A stretch of 64,000 nt of DNA from Pseudomonas silvicola (GCF_026651855.1 NZ_CP093280.1:1900001-1964000); one strand, 5' to 3'. Shown: positions 19,223 to 28,884, counted from the first letter of the stretch. Program-made: numbers and translations. Notes: generated by a model not told the origin, from the letters alone.

Positions 19223-21787
19223 ATGCGTATAGACCGTTTGACCAGCAAGCTGCAATTAGCCTTATCCGATTCCCAATCCCTGGCCGTTGGCATGGACCAC
19301 CCGGCCATCGAGCCGCCGCACCTGATGCAGGCGCTGCTCGACCAGCAGGGTGGTTCCATCAAGCCGCTGTTGATGCAGGTCGGCTTTGACGTGAACAGCC
19401 TGCGCAAGGAGTTGAGCAAAGAGCTCGACCGCCTGCCGAAAATCCAGAACCCCACCGGCGACGTGAACATGTCCCAGGACCTGGCGCGCCTGCTCAACCA
19501 GGCCGACCGCCTGGCTCAGCAGAAAGGTGACCAGTTCATCTCCAGCGAACTGGTGCTGCTGGCCGCCATGGACGAGAACAGCAAGCTGGGCAAGCTGCTG
19601 CTCGGCCAGGGCGTGAGCAAGAAAGCGCTGGAAAACGCCATCACCAACCTGCGCGGCGGCGAAGCGGTGAATGACGCCAACGCCGAAGACTCGCGCAAGT
19701 CCCTGGAAAAATACACCGTCGACCTGACCAAGCGTGCCGAGGAAGGCAAGCTGGACCCGGTGATCGGCCGTGACGATGAAATTCGCCGGACCATCCAGGT
19801 GCTGCAGCGCCGTACCAAGAACAACCCGGTGCTGATCGGTGAGCCGGGCGTGGGCAAGACTGCGATCGCCGAGGGCCTGGCCCAGCGCATCATCAATGGC
19901 GAAGTACCCGATGGCCTGCGCGGCAAGCGCCTGCTGTCCCTGGACATGGGCTCGCTGATCGCTGGCGCCAAGTTCCGCGGTGAGTTCGAAGAACGCCTCA
20001 AGGGTGTGCTCAACGACCTGTCCAAGCAGGAAGGCCAGATCATCCTGTTCATCGACGAGTTGCACACCATGGTCGGTGCCGGCAAGGGCGAAGGCTCCAT
20101 GGACGCCGGCAATATGCTCAAGCCGGCCCTGGCCCGCGGTGAACTGCACTGTGTGGGCGCCACCACGCTGAACGAGTATCGCCAGTACATCGAGAAAGAC
20201 GCGGCCCTGGAGCGGCGCTTCCAGAAAGTGCTGGTGGACGAGCCGAGCGAGGAAGACACCATCGCCATCCTGCGTGGCCTTAAAGAGCGCTACGAGGTGC
20301 ACCACAAGGTGGCCATCACCGACGGCGCGATCATTGCCGCGGCCAAGCTCAGCCATCGCTACATTACTGACCGGCAGTTGCCTGACAAGGCCATCGACCT
20401 GATCGACGAGGCCGCCAGCCGCATTCGCATGGAAATCGACTCCAAGCCTGAAGTGCTCGACCGCCTGGAGCGTCGCCTGATCCAATTGAAGGTGGAATCC
20501 CAGGCCCTCAAGAAAGAAGACGATGACGCGGCCATCAAGCGTCTGGAAAAACTGACCGAGGAAATCGCCCGCCTGGAACGCGAATACGCCGACCTGGAAG
20601 AGGTGTGGACCTCGGAGAAAGCCGAGGTACAAGGCTCGGCCCAGATCCAGCAGAAGATCGAGCAATCGCGCCAGGAGCTGGAAGCGGCCCGCCGCCGTGG
20701 CGACCTCAACCGCATGGCCGAACTGCAGTACGGGGTTATCCCGGACCTGGAGCGCAGCCTGCAGATGGTCGACCAGCACGGTAAAAGCGACAACCAGTTG
20801 CTGCGCAGCAAGGTGACCGAGGAAGAAATTGCCGAAGTGGTGTCCAAGTGGACAGGTATTCCCGTGGCGAAGATGCTGGAAGGCGAGCGGGAAAAACTGC
20901 TGAAGATGGAAAGCCTGCTGCACCAGCGTGTCATCGGCCAGGACGAAGCCGTGGTGGCCGTCGCGAACGCGGTGCGCCGCTCCCGTGCCGGGTTGTCCGA
21001 CCCCAACCGCCCAAGCGGCTCGTTCATGTTCCTGGGCCCTACCGGCGTGGGCAAGACCGAGCTGTGCAAGGCGCTGGCCGAATTCCTCTTTGATACCGAA
21101 GAGGCCATGGTGCGCATCGACATGTCCGAATTCATGGAGAAACACTCCGTGGCCCGGCTGATCGGTGCACCGCCGGGCTACGTGGGGTATGAAGAGGGCG
21201 GCTACCTGACCGAGGCCGTGCGTCGCAAGCCGTACTCGGTGGTGCTGCTGGATGAGGTGGAGAAAGCCCACCCGGATGTGTTCAACGTGCTGCTGCAAGT
21301 ATTGGATGACGGCCGCCTGACCGACAACCAGGGCCGCACCGTGGACTTCCGCAATACGGTGATCGTGATGACCTCCAACCTGGGCTCGGCGCAGATCCAG
21401 GAGTTGACCGGTGACCGCGAAGCCCAGCGTGCGGCGGTGATGGACGCGGTGAGTTCGCACTTCCGGCCGGAGTTCATCAACCGTATCGACGAGGTGGTGG
21501 TGTTCGAAGCGCTGGCCCGCGACCAGATCGCCGGCATCACGCAGATCCAGTTGGGCCGCCTGCGCAGCCGCCTGGCCGAGCGTGAGCTGAGCCTGGTGCT
21601 GAGCGATGAGGCCTTGGACAAGTTGATCGCCGTGGGGTATGACCCGGTGTATGGCGCTCGGCCGCTCAAGCGCGCCATCCAGCGCTGGATCGAGAACCCG
21701 CTGGCGCAACTGATCTTGTCGGGGCAGTTCCTGCCCGGCACCACCGTGACCGCCACGGTAAAAGACGACGAGATCGTTTTTGCCTGA
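19223..21787 (+). CDS. clpB: ClpB protein disaggregase
   Basis: This 854 aa AAA+ chaperone resolves protein aggregates with DnaK. The N-domain ([21 protein letters not shown]) covers residues 1-145. NBD1 has Walker [10 protein letters not shown]. The coiled-coil M-domain spans roughly residues 400-530. NBD2 has Walker [10 protein letters not shown] and [13 protein letters not shown]. Both Walker B sites are seen ([24 protein letters not shown]). The ATG has an AGGAAGG Shine-Dalgarno. A sigma-32 promoter upstream explains heat-shock control. Confidence 0.98.
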   Translation: MRIDRLTSKLQLALSDSQSLAVGMDHPAIEPPHLMQALLDQQGGSIKPLLMQVGFDVNSLRKELSKELDRLPKIQNPTGDVNMSQDLARLLNQADRLAQQKGDQFISSELVLLAAMDENSKLGKLLLGQGVSKKALENAITNLRGGEAVNDANAEDSRKSLEKYTVDLTKRAEEGKLDPVIGRDDEIRRTIQVLQRRTKNNPVLIGEPGVGKTAIAEGLAQRIINGEVPDGLRGKRLLSLDMGSLIAGAKFRGEFEERLKGVLNDLSKQEGQIILFIDELHTMVGAGKGEGSMDAGNMLKPALARGELHCVGATTLNEYRQYIEKDAALERRFQKVLVDEPSEEDTIAILRGLKERYEVHHKVAITDGAIIAAAKLSHRYITDRQLPDKAIDLIDEAASRIRMEIDSKPEVLDRLERRLIQLKVESQALKKEDDDAAIKRLEKLTEEIARLEREYADLEEVWTSEKAEVQGSAQIQQKIEQSRQELEAARRRGDLNRMAELQYGVIPDLERSLQMVDQHGKSDNQLLRSKVTEEEIAEVVSKWTGIPVAKMLEGEREKLLKMESLLHQRVIGQDEAVVAVANAVRRSRAGLSDPNRPSGSFMFLGPTGVGKTELCKALAEFLFDTEEAMVRIDMSEFMEKHSVARLIGAPPGYVGYEEGGYLTEAVRRKPYSVVLLDEVEKAHPDVFNVLLQVLDDGRLTDNQGRTVDFRNTVIVMTSNLGSAQIQELTGDREAQRAAVMDAVSSHFRPEFINRIDEVVVFEALARDQIAGITQIQLGRLRSRLAERELSLVLSDEALDKLIAVGYDPVYGARPLKRAIQRWIENPLAQLILSGQFLPGTTVTATVKDDEIVFA

Positions 21788-21805
21788 CGGGCGAATGCAG
21801 CGCCC

Positions 21806-21836
21806 CTGCAGGACCGAGCCCCGCCCGGTCCTGCAG
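21806..21836. repeat. Perfect 11 bp inverted repeat after clpB
   Basis: CTGCAGGACCG pairs with CGGTCCTGCAG around a 9 bp loop, 18 bp after clpB. There is no T-run, so it may be a processing or Rho-related hairpin rather than a classical terminator. The rest of 21840-22010 is AT-rich with no visible gene. Confidence 0.6.
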
Positions 21837-22013
21837 CCAGGCACGGCATTCGTGAGCTCCTAAAAAAATTGAAGCTAAATGCATGTTTCTATTTGCATTT
21901 CCAAAAAACCTTTAGTAAAGTACGCCCCGCAGTAACGGCAACCCACAGATCACCACGCAACACCGGGATCTGAAAATAGTTTGAAATTCAGTAAGTTGAA
22001 TGAAAATTAGGGG

Positions 22014-22041
22014 TTGACAAGGGTTTTGAAGGTTGTAGAAT
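22014..22041 (+). promoter_or_regulatory. Promoter of the tRNA-Asn/Pro/Lys cluster
   Basis: A consensus -35 TTGACA (22014-22019) and TAGAAT (22036-22041) are spaced 16 bp apart, followed by a GC-rich discriminator (AGCGCGCC), as expected for stringently controlled stable-RNA promoters. Confidence 0.85.
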
Positions 22042-22147
22042 AGCGCGCCTCAGAGGCACTAACGTAGCGATACGGAAGCGTCGAAGAGTTCGAAGCGGTA
22101 GGAATACAGGTTCGAAGCTTGCTGTAGATGTAACTGAAATTGATAGT

Positions 22148-22223
22148 TCCGTGATAGCTCAGTCGGTAGAGCAAATGACTGTTAATCATTGGGTCCCAGG
22201 TTCGAGTCCTGGTCACGGAGCCA
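22148..22223 (+). tRNA. tRNA-Asn (GTT)
   Basis: This 76 nt cloverleaf has acceptor arms TCCGTGA / TCACGGA, anticodon GTT in the loop CTGTTAA, T-loop TTCGAGT and an encoded CCA. It is first in the cluster. Confidence 0.97.
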
Positions 22224-22233
22224 AATTTCATAT

Positions 22234-22310
22234 CGGGGTATAGCGCAGTCCGGTAGCGCGCCTGCTTTGGGAGCAGGATGTCAGGAGTTCGAATCCCCTT
22301 ACCCCGACCA
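22234..22310 (+). tRNA. tRNA-Pro (TGG), copy 1
   Basis: This 77 nt cloverleaf has acceptor CGGGGTA / TACCCCG, anticodon stem CCTGC / GCAGG around TTTGGGA (anticodon TGG) and an encoded CCA. It is identical to the copy at 22488. Confidence 0.97.
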
Positions 22311-22315
22311 TTTTT

Positions 22316-22391
22316 GGGTCGTTAGCTCAGTTGGTAGAGCAGTTGGCTTTTAACCAATTGGTCGTAGGTTCGAGTCCCACACGACCCACCA
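22316..22391 (+). tRNA. tRNA-Lys (TTT)
   Basis: This 76 nt cloverleaf has acceptor GGGTCGT / ACGACCC, anticodon TTT in CTTTTAA and an encoded CCA. It begins 5 bp after tRNA-Pro. Confidence 0.97.
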
Positions 22392-22454
22392 TTTTTGACT
22401 CCAGTTCGCTGGGTCAGATCTTAAAAGACCTTCAGAGTAACGTCTGGAGGCATC

Positions 22455-22483
22455 AAAAAAGGCGCCTTCTGGGTGCCTTTTTT
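22455..22483 (+). terminator. Terminator after the tRNA-Asn/Pro/Lys cluster
   Basis: AAAAAAGGCGCC-TTCT-GGGTGCCTTTTTT forms a stem with one G-T pair and a T-run. It stands 4 bp before the second tRNA-Pro gene. Confidence 0.85.
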
Positions 22484-22487
22484 GTAC

Positions 22488-22564
22488 CGGGGTATAGCGC
22501 AGTCCGGTAGCGCGCCTGCTTTGGGAGCAGGATGTCAGGAGTTCGAATCCCCTTACCCCGACCA
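22488..22564 (+). tRNA. tRNA-Pro (TGG), copy 2
   Basis: This is a base-for-base copy of the tRNA-Pro at 22234-22310. The flanks are not shared. It lies directly after an intrinsic terminator, and no clear promoter of its own is visible in the preceding 90 bp. Confidence 0.97.
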
Positions 22565-22571
22565 TATTCAG

Positions 22572-22602
22572 AAAAAAGGCGTCCCTTGCGGACGCCTTTT
22601 TT
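22572..22602 (+). terminator. Terminator after tRNA-Pro copy 2
   Basis: AAAAAAGGCGTCC-CTTGC-GGACGCCTTTTTT is a strong stem with T-run. The reverse strand also has a T-run, so it can serve hutC from the other side. Confidence 0.9.
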
Positions 22603-22630
22603 ATGCGTTGGATTTGTGTGTGCCGCTTCC

Positions 22631-23335
22631 TTACACCTTCACGCGACTACCCAACCGATACCGCGAAGAAGGATGCACCAACCGCACATAAGTCACCGCC
22701 CGCTCCGCAGTCCACGTACGCCGCAGCAACACCAGGCAGGCCTCATGGGTGTCCATCTGCAGCAGCCTGGCCTCCTGCTCATTCGGATGCCCGGCTTCGA
22801 CGATGTGCTCCATCTCATCTGGCCGAACCACCTGCAGCAGGTAGCTCGCCGGTTGCAGCTGCGGGCCAAAGTCCTGTTCCAGCAACTTCGGGACCAGCTC
22901 CGGGTTCACATAACGATCCTCCAGTTGCACCGGCACGCCTTCTTCCAAGTGCACGCACAGCAGATGAAACACCGATGTGCCCGTGGCCAGACCCATGGCT
23001 GCGGCAATGCTCATGGACGCCAGTTCACGTCCCATGTGCAGCACGCGGCACTCATAACGGTGGCCCCGGGCAGCAATCTCATCGCCGATGTTGCTGATGC
23101 GCATCAGGTTGGACTGCGGCTTGTGCTCGGCCACGAAGGTGCCCACGCCATTGACCCGCACCAGCCGGCCTTCCTCGGCCAGCTCGCGCAGGGCGCGGTT
23201 GACCGTCATGCGCGACATGCCGAGGGTTTGCACCAACTGGTTTTCCGAGGCGATCAGGTCGCCAGGCTTCCAGTCACCGGCCCGGACCTTGTGCAGCACA
23301 AAGTCCTTGGCCTTCTGGTAGAGCGCCTGGGTCAT
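22631..23335 (-). CDS. hutC: HutC, GntR-family histidine-utilisation repressor
   Basis: This 234 aa regulator has an N-terminal GntR winged helix ([39 protein letters not shown], residues 30-68) and a C-terminal UTRA effector domain (residues 90-230; [16 protein letters not shown] and [12 protein letters not shown]-type blocks). HutC represses hut genes and is released by urocanate. Its ATG overlaps the hutH stop by 4 bp, so it is the distal gene of a two-gene operon and autoregulated if the palindrome at 24909 is its operator. The other hut genes are not nearby. Confidence 0.88.
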   Translation of the reverse strand: MTQALYQKAKDFVLHKVRAGDWKPGDLIASENQLVQTLGMSRMTVNRALRELAEEGRLVRVNGVGTFVAEHKPQSNLMRISNIGDEIAARGHRYECRVLHMGRELASMSIAAAMGLATGTSVFHLLCVHLEEGVPVQLEDRYVNPELVPKLLEQDFGPQLQPASYLLQVVRPDEMEHIVEAGHPNEQEARLLQMDTHEACLVLLRRTWTAERAVTYVRLVHPSSRYRLGSRVKV

Positions 23336-24867
23336 CCCTGGTACAGCTCGCTGAAGGCCAGCCAGCGGCCAAATACACCGTCTTCCACCCAGCCGCGGGC
23401 CGCGGCGATATCCGGGGCGAAATAGCGGTCTTCGTCGTAGTGGGCCACGCCTTCGCGGATGAACTGCATCACTTGGGTGAGTTTCGGCGAGGTTTGCAAC
23501 GGCGCCAGCAGGTCGATGCCTTGGGCGGCACCGAGCAATTCGATAGCCACCACGGCGCTGCTGTTGCCGGCCATGTCCAGCAGTCGGCGGGCGGCGAAGG
23601 TGGCCATGGAAACGTGGTCTTCCTGGTTGGCCGAGGTGGGCAGGCTGTCGATGGACGCGGGGTGGGCCAGGGTCTTGTTCTCGGAGGCCAGGGCCGCCGC
23701 GGTCACCTGGGCAATCATGAAGCCGGAGTTCAGGCCGCCTTCGCGCACCAGGAAGGCCGGCAGGCCAGACAGTGCCGGGTCCACCAGTTGCGCGGTACGG
23801 CGTTCGGACAACGCGCCGATTTCCGAGATGGCCAGGGCCAGCACGTCGGCGGCCATCGCCACGGGCTCGGCGTGGAAGTTGCCCCCCGACAGCACATCAC
23901 CGTCGGCGCTGAACACCAACGGGTTGTCCGACACGGCGTTGGCCTCGCGCAGGAAAACACCCGCGGCGAAACGCATGTGGTCCAGGCAAGCACCCATCAC
24001 CTGAGGCTGGCAGCGCAGGGAGTAGGGGTCTTGCACGCGCTTGCAGTCGGCGTGGGACTGGCGGATCTCACTGGTGGCGCCCAGCAGGTCACGGTAATAC
24101 GCTGCGGCGGCGATCTGGCCCGGCTGGCCACGCACGGCCTGGATGCGCGGGTCGAAAGGCACGGCCGAGCCTTTCAGGGCTTCGACGGTCAAGCTGCCGG
24201 CCACCACGGCGGCGCTGAACAGTTTCTCGGCGGCGAACAGGCCGCGCAGGGCCAGGGCGGTGGATACCTGGGTACCATTGATCAGGGCCAGGCCTTCCTT
24301 CGGTCCCAGCTCAAGCGGCTTCAACCCGGCGATGGTCAGGCCCTCGACAGCGTCCATTTCGCGACCTTCATGGCGCACACGGCCAACGCCGATCAGTACG
24401 GCCGACATGTGCGCCAGGGGCGCCAGGTCGCCCGAAGCACCTACCGAGCCTTGGGAGGGGATGCAGGGGAACACTTTGGCGGAGTACAGGCTACGCAGTG
24501 CTTCGATCAGCTCCCAGCGCACCCCGGAGAAACCACGTGCCAGCGATGCCACTTTCAGCGCCATGATCAGGCCGACGCTGGCATCGTCCAGCAACGGGCC
24601 GGTGCCGGTGCAGTGGGACAGCAGCAGGTTGCGCTGCAGTTTGGCCAGCTTGTCGGTGGCGATGGACGTGCGGGCGAGCAGGCCAAAGCCGGTATTGATG
24701 CCGTACACGGTGCGTTCATTGGCGATGATCTGGCTGACGGTATTGGCACTGGCCGCCACTATGTCCCGGGCCGACGCATCCAGCTCGAACGGAGCTTGCT
24801 GTTGATAGATGGCACGCAGTTGGTCGAGGTCGAAATGGCCGGGCAGGATGTGCAGTGGGGCGGGCAT
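23332..24867 (-). CDS. hutH: Histidine ammonia-lyase
   Basis: This 511 aa enzyme deaminates histidine to urocanate. The MIO cofactor triad Ala-Ser-Gly is in [16 protein letters not shown], and [21 protein letters not shown] and [14 protein letters not shown] are family signatures. The selectivity pair Ser-His in [15 protein letters not shown] agrees with histidine rather than tyrosine or phenylalanine. The HCTGTG variant and the linked hutC suggest it is a second HutH paralogue rather than the enzyme of the main hut cluster. No hutU, hutI or hutG is in view. Confidence 0.9.
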   Translation of the reverse strand: MPAPLHILPGHFDLDQLRAIYQQQAPFELDASARDIVAASANTVSQIIANERTVYGINTGFGLLARTSIATDKLAKLQRNLLLSHCTGTGPLLDDASVGLIMALKVASLARGFSGVRWELIEALRSLYSAKVFPCIPSQGSVGASGDLAPLAHMSAVLIGVGRVRHEGREMDAVEGLTIAGLKPLELGPKEGLALINGTQVSTALALRGLFAAEKLFSAAVVAGSLTVEALKGSAVPFDPRIQAVRGQPGQIAAAAYYRDLLGATSEIRQSHADCKRVQDPYSLRCQPQVMGACLDHMRFAAGVFLREANAVSDNPLVFSADGDVLSGGNFHAEPVAMAADVLALAISEIGALSERRTAQLVDPALSGLPAFLVREGGLNSGFMIAQVTAAALASENKTLAHPASIDSLPTSANQEDHVSMATFAARRLLDMAGNSSAVVAIELLGAAQGIDLLAPLQTSPKLTQVMQFIREGVAHYDEDRYFAPDIAAARGWVEDGVFGRWLAFSELYQG

Positions 24868-24900
24868 GGCGGTGTCCTGATGTCAGGTTGTGATGGGAGC

Positions 24901-24930
24901 TATATAAGCCTGTATATACAGGTATAGCAA
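24901..24930 (-). promoter_or_regulatory. hutH promoter with a HutC-type operator in the spacer
   Basis: On the minus strand, -35 TTGCTA (24925-24930) and -10 TATATA (24901-24906) are 18 bp apart. The spacer contains the perfect palindrome CCTGTATATACAGG (24909-24922), similar to known HutC operators (TGTATATACA core). Binding there would block RNA polymerase directly. Confidence 0.7.
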
Positions 24931-24980
24931 GCGTCACGTCGCCGGTAAAGCGCACCTTGTCGCAAATAGAATGGATAGCC

Positions 24981-25068
24981 AGTAGCAGCGGACCCGGCCG
25001 CGTCACAGCCACCGCGCAGTGTCAGGCCACCGCATATACCGCGGACGCGGCCTTGCGGCCGCTGCTAC
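24981..25068. repeat. REP pair, family B
   Basis: GTAGCAGCGGACCCGGCCGC and GTC (24982 on) and the inverted GACGCGGCC ... GGCCGCTGCTAC (25044-25068) flank a 40 bp loop. The same family occurs at 57628-57713. It fills most of the gap between hutH and ndh. Confidence 0.8.
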
Positions 25069-25099
25069 ACGGGGCAGCGGCCGAAGGGTGGGGAGGGGA

Positions 25100-26395
25100 T
25101 CAGTGCAGCTTGAGGCGAGGCTCGGTGCCGCGGCCGATGCGGCTGCCCAGCATCAGCATCATGGTCTTGAAGGTGCCGTACAGCGCCATCTGGTGCATGC
25201 GGTACAGCGACACGTAGAACATGCGCGCCAACCAGCCCTCCAGCATCACGCTGCCGGTCAGGTTGCCCATCAGGTTACCCACTGCCGAGAACTTCGACAG
25301 CGAGATGAGCGAGCCGTAATCCTTGTAGGTATATTCCGGCAATTCCTTGCCTTCGATGCGCAGTTTAAGCGACTTGGCCAGCAGGGACGCCTGCTGGTGG
25401 GCGGCCTGGGCACGCGGCGGCACGTTGCGGTCGGTGTCTTTCTGCGGGCAGGCGGCGCAGTCACCAAAAGCGAAGATGTTCTCGTCGCGAGTGGTTTGCA
25501 GCGTCGGCAGCACCTGCAGCTGGTTGATGCGGTTGGTTTCCAGGCCGTCGATGTCCTTGAGGAAGGCCGGCGCGCGGATGCCTGCCGCCCATACTTTCAG
25601 GCTGGCCGGAATGACTTTGCCGTCGGCAGTCTTCAAGCTGTCAGGGCCTACTTCACTCACTGAGGCGCCGGTCAGCACCGTGACCCCAAGCTTTTCCAGG
25701 GTCTTGTGCACCGGGTTGCCGATGCGCTCGGGCAGGGCAGGCAGTACACGCGGGCCGGCTTCGATCAGGGTGATGCGCATGTTCTGCGGCTTGATCTTGT
25801 CCAGACCGTAGGCAGCCAGCTCGTGGGCCGCGTGATGCAGCTCGGCAGCCAGCTCGACCCCGGTGGCCCCGGCGCCAACGATGGCAACACTGATCTGGCT
25901 GTCCTGGTCCTGATGGGCGTGGGCGCGCAGGTAGTGGTTCAGCAGTTGCTGGTGGAAGCGCTCGGCCTGCTTGCGAGTGTCCAGGAACAGGCAGTTCTGC
26001 GCCGCGCCCAGGGTGCCGAAGTCGTTGGTGGTGCTGCCCACCGAAATCACCAGGCTGTCATACCCCAGGGTGCGCGCAGGCACCAGCTCCAGGCCGTTCT
26101 CGTCCAGGGTGGCGGCCAGTTGAATCTGCTTGGCGGCACGGTCCAGGCCGCTCATGCGGCCCAGCTGGAATTCGAAATGGTTCCACTTGGCCTGGGCCAC
26201 GTAGTTCAGTTCGTCTTCCGAAGAGTTCAGCGAGCCCGCGGCCACTTCGTGCAGCAGGGGTTTCCAGATATGCGTCAGGTTGGCGTCGACCAGGGTCACG
26301 CTGGCGGTCCCACGCTTGCCCAGGGTTTTACCCAGGCGGGTCGCCAACTCCAGGCCGCCGGCGCCACCGCCGACAATCACGATACGATGTGTCAT
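25100..26395 (-). CDS. ndh: Type II NADH dehydrogenase
   Basis: This 431 aa single-subunit, non-proton-pumping NADH:quinone oxidoreductase is bound to the inner membrane. FAD-binding IVGGGAGGLELATRLG is at the N-terminus and NADH-binding IVGAGATGVELAAELHHA near residue 170. WAAGIRAPAFLKD and FAFGDCAACPQ are NDH-2 signatures. The C-terminal amphipathic part (LISLSKFSAVGNLMG, FYVSLYRMHQMALYG) anchors it to the membrane. Confidence 0.95.
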   Translation of the reverse strand: MTHRIVIVGGGAGGLELATRLGKTLGKRGTASVTLVDANLTHIWKPLLHEVAAGSLNSSEDELNYVAQAKWNHFEFQLGRMSGLDRAAKQIQLAATLDENGLELVPARTLGYDSLVISVGSTTNDFGTLGAAQNCLFLDTRKQAERFHQQLLNHYLRAHAHQDQDSQISVAIVGAGATGVELAAELHHAAHELAAYGLDKIKPQNMRITLIEAGPRVLPALPERIGNPVHKTLEKLGVTVLTGASVSEVGPDSLKTADGKVIPASLKVWAAGIRAPAFLKDIDGLETNRINQLQVLPTLQTTRDENIFAFGDCAACPQKDTDRNVPPRAQAAHQQASLLAKSLKLRIEGKELPEYTYKDYGSLISLSKFSAVGNLMGNLTGSVMLEGWLARMFYVSLYRMHQMALYGTFKTMMLMLGSRIGRGTEPRLKLH

Positions 26396-26482
26396 TCAAA
26401 GTACTCATAAGGTTTACGGAATTCTGTAGGTCATGGGTCAAGGCCGCTTCTGGCGGCCGGTTCCGGGCGAGCGCAAGGCAGC

Positions 26483-26656
26483 TCAAAGCACCAGGTAACT
26501 GATCAGACGGCTCAACAGGCCAAGGCCGACGGTGATGGCCACCGTCAGCACCAGGAGCATCCACGGCCGAAAAGGCCGGCGCTCGACTTTGTGCTGGGGC
26601 AGTTGCAGGTAATCATCCACGCGTTGCTGATCTTCGGGACTCAAACGGCTGCTCAT
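26483..26656 (-). CDS. DUF3094-family small membrane protein
   Basis: I read a 57 aa frame, MSSRLSPEDQQRVDDYLQLP, then a basic segment (HKVERRPFRPW) and one hydrophobic helix (MLLVLTVAITVGLGLLSRLISYLVL). This matches the short DUF3094 proteins of Pseudomonas, which sit by ndh and have no known function. CGAGGT lies just upstream of the ATG as a ribosome-binding site. Membrane insertion as a single-pass protein is inferred from the helix. Confidence 0.8.
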   Translation of the reverse strand: MSSRLSPEDQQRVDDYLQLPQHKVERRPFRPWMLLVLTVAITVGLGLLSRLISYLVL

Positions 26657-26757
26657 CGTGACCTCGGAAGGTAGACGCTTCTGACTGTGGGAAAAGTACA
26701 GTGTTCCACAATGAAGGCATATAAACCACTGCAGGAGCGGCCTGTGGAAGTGGCGGG

Positions 26758-27387
26758 TTACAGGCTGATGCCCACATCGAAGACGATGCTGCGCCCCAGG
26801 TTGCTGCGCAGGAAATCCGGTGCATCGGGGTGGGCGAACAACACCCGGGCGAAGGTCGGGCCCACCAGCGACAGCGAGCGCCAGCCCTGGCGCAGGTATT
26901 CGGTGGGCGGTGGGAAATGGCTGTTGAGGTCCAGTACTTCGCGCTTGAGGCTGGCGAAAGCAATGATGTCCAGCTCACCCAGGTCCAGCCCGCGCTCCTT
27001 GTAGTTATGGGACTTCTTGCGCAAGGTCGGCGCCAGCCGCTGTAGCAATTCCGGTGCGCCGATACGCCGGGGCCGGGCTTCGCGCCGCACCAGCTGTGCC
27101 AGAGAAAACGCGCTGCGGCGCCGCTGCAACTCTTCGCGCCATTCGTCGTTGAGCCGGCGACCTTCATCCAGCACGAAGAACACCTCGAAACTGGCGTCGC
27201 GGAACAGCACGTCCGGTGGCTCCTGCCCGGCGGGGTTGAATTCTTCGGCCCGGTAGGGAATGTTCAAGCCTTGCAACAAGCGCTGGCAGACCCAACGCTC
27301 GCGCTCCCATTTGCGGGCATTGGACAGGAACGCATTGGCTTGTTCGGCCTGGATGGTGAGCAGGCGCAGGTAATCTGAGTCATCCAT
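26758..27387 (-). CDS. DUF1780-family protein
   Basis: This 209 aa cytoplasmic protein begins MDDSDYLRLLTIQAEQANAFLSNARKWERERWVCQRLLQGL, the DUF1780 start. Further blocks are PPDVLFRDASFEVFFVLDEGRRLNDEWREELQR and GELDIIAFASL. The acidic PPDV-FEVFFV-DE pattern is reminiscent of PD-(D/E)XK nuclease folds, but this is my inference and no function is established. The frame extends 120 codons upstream into non-conserved sequence; the ATG used fits the family. Confidence 0.8.
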   Translation of the reverse strand: MDDSDYLRLLTIQAEQANAFLSNARKWERERWVCQRLLQGLNIPYRAEEFNPAGQEPPDVLFRDASFEVFFVLDEGRRLNDEWREELQRRRSAFSLAQLVRREARPRRIGAPELLQRLAPTLRKKSHNYKERGLDLGELDIIAFASLKREVLDLNSHFPPPTEYLRQGWRSLSLVGPTFARVLFAHPDAPDFLRSNLGRSIVFDVGISL

Positions 27388-27498
27388 GCACACAAGCTTA
27401 GCGTTCAAATGCGCTTTGCAGTGAATGACTTGCACACGCCGTGTCATGGCCTGGGGTGTAGACTGCCAATAAGCCAAATTTCCCTGAGGAACCTGCCG

Positions 27499-27966
27499 AT
27501 GAAGTTCTGGACCTGCCTGCTGCTCAGCCTGCTGCCGTGCTGGGCGATGGCCCTGGAAGTGGGCGAACACGTGCCCGCCTGGACCCTGCTCGACCAGTTC
27601 GACACTGCCTACACCCTCAACGACGAAGCCCGCGTTCTGCTGGTGGCCCGCGACATGGGGGGCGCCAAGCTGGTCAACGCGGCCCTGCAAGGCCAGCCGA
27701 AAGGCTACCTGGAAAGCCGTCACGCGGTGTTCCTGGCCGATATCCAACGCATGCCGCGGCTGATTGCGAAGATGTTCGCCCTGCCGTCCATGCGCTCTTA
27801 CGACTACCGGGTGGTGCTCGACCGCGAGGGGCGGATCGCGCCTGGTTACAACGTCGCCGACGACTCGGTACTATGGTTGGAACTGGACCACCAGCGCGTG
27901 GTGGCCCAGCATGAATTCACCGACGCCGCCGCGTTGAAGACGGCGTTGGAACAGGCGAAAAAATGA
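27499..27966 (+). CDS. Exported thioredoxin-fold-like protein
   Basis: This 155 aa protein has an N-terminal signal peptide (MKFWTCLLLSLLPCWAMA-LEVG). The mature part, VGEHVPAWTLLDQFDTAYTLNDEARVLLVARDMGGAKLVNAAL ... RLIAKMFALPSMRSYDYRVVLDREGRIA, has the order of strands of a peroxiredoxin/thioredoxin fold but no CxxC active site. Related Pseudomonas proteins are often mislabelled as FAD/FMN-containing dehydrogenases. It overlaps the membrane gene downstream by 4 bp, so the two are probably a functional pair. Function unknown. Confidence 0.7.
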   Translation: MKFWTCLLLSLLPCWAMALEVGEHVPAWTLLDQFDTAYTLNDEARVLLVARDMGGAKLVNAALQGQPKGYLESRHAVFLADIQRMPRLIAKMFALPSMRSYDYRVVLDREGRIAPGYNVADDSVLWLELDHQRVVAQHEFTDAAALKTALEQAKK

Positions 27967-28640
27967 TCAGCGCGCAGGTGCTGTCCGGCGCGACCCTCGT
28001 GATCGGCTGGTGCCTGTATGTCCCGGTCCTGGGCTGGGCGGCGTTGCGCGCACCATGGGTAGAGCTCTTCGCCGATAGCCGCCGTCAGCACCTGCTGTTC
28101 GGCACGGTGCTGGCGCTGTTTGTGCTGTGGTTGGTGCGTCGAGACTTCGATACGGGGGTGTCCTACCACTTTCTCGGCCTGACGGCGGTTACCCTGCTGC
28201 TGGATTGGCCGCTGGCCTTGCTCGGCGCATTGGTGGCGCAGATGGGCCTGGTGGGGCTGGGGTACCAGGATCTGCAAGCCGCGGGCGTCAACGGGTTGTT
28301 GCTGATTGGCTTGCCGGTGCTAGTCACCGAGCTGTGCGCGCTGGGGGTAGAGCGCCTGCAACCGAAAAACCCCTTTATCTACATCTTCTGCTCGGGGTTT
28401 TTTCCTGCCGCGTTGGTGGCATTGCTGTGTGTGCTGGCGGGGGTAGGGTTGCTGTGGCTGGACGGACGTTTTGCTTTGCCGGAATGGCTATGGGACTTTA
28501 TCGGCTACCTGTGGCTGGTGATCTTTCCGGAAGCCTTCATCAACGGTGTCATCGTCACCGCGCTGGTGGTGTTCTGCCCCGAATGGCTGGAGACCTTCAA
28601 CCGTACCCGCTACCTGGCGGCGCCGTGGAAGGATGACTGA
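27963..28640 (+). CDS. ECF/CbiM-like integral membrane permease
   Basis: This 225 aa polytopic membrane protein has about seven hydrophobic segments. It resembles the energy-coupling-factor permease (CbiM-like) family: TAVTLLLDWPLALLGALVAQ, QAAGVNGLLLIGLPVLVTELC and the C-terminal VIFPEAFINGVIVTALVVF. CbiM proteins carry the substrate in cobalt/nickel transporters, but no ATPase, CbiN or CbiQ gene is adjacent and the His ligands at the N-terminus of true CbiM are absent. Its substrate is unknown. It is coupled to the exported gene upstream. Confidence 0.65.
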   Translation: MISAQVLSGATLVIGWCLYVPVLGWAALRAPWVELFADSRRQHLLFGTVLALFVLWLVRRDFDTGVSYHFLGLTAVTLLLDWPLALLGALVAQMGLVGLGYQDLQAAGVNGLLLIGLPVLVTELCALGVERLQPKNPFIYIFCSGFFPAALVALLCVLAGVGLLWLDGRFALPEWLWDFIGYLWLVIFPEAFINGVIVTALVVFCPEWLETFNRTRYLAAPWKDD

Positions 28641-28680
28641 TGCCCAGGCCATCGGCGCCTGCCTCTGTGGTGCGGTGAAA

Positions 28681-28884
28681 TCAATGCTCGCTATGGGGCA
28701 AATCGCCCGAGAACATTTCATCCTCGGCATCCGGCCCCACTGGAATCTTGTGCTCTTCGGCCGCCCAGGCGCCCAGGTCGATCAGCTTGCAGCGCTCCGA
28801 ACAGAACGGCCGGGTGGGCGTCGCCGCGCTCCATTCCACCGGCGCGCCGCAGGTAGGGCATTGTACGGTCAGGGGTTGGCTCAT
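28681..28884 (-). CDS. yacG: YacG, zinc-ribbon DNA gyrase inhibitor
   Basis: This 67 aa protein has the YacG four-Cys zinc site [10 protein letters not shown] and [22 protein letters not shown]. YacG binds GyrB and inhibits gyrase. It lies immediately after coaE, sharing one base, as in many proteobacteria. Confidence 0.95.
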   Translation of the reverse strand: MSQPLTVQCPTCGAPVEWSAATPTRPFCSERCKLIDLGAWAAEEHKIPVGPDAEDEMFSGDLPHSEH

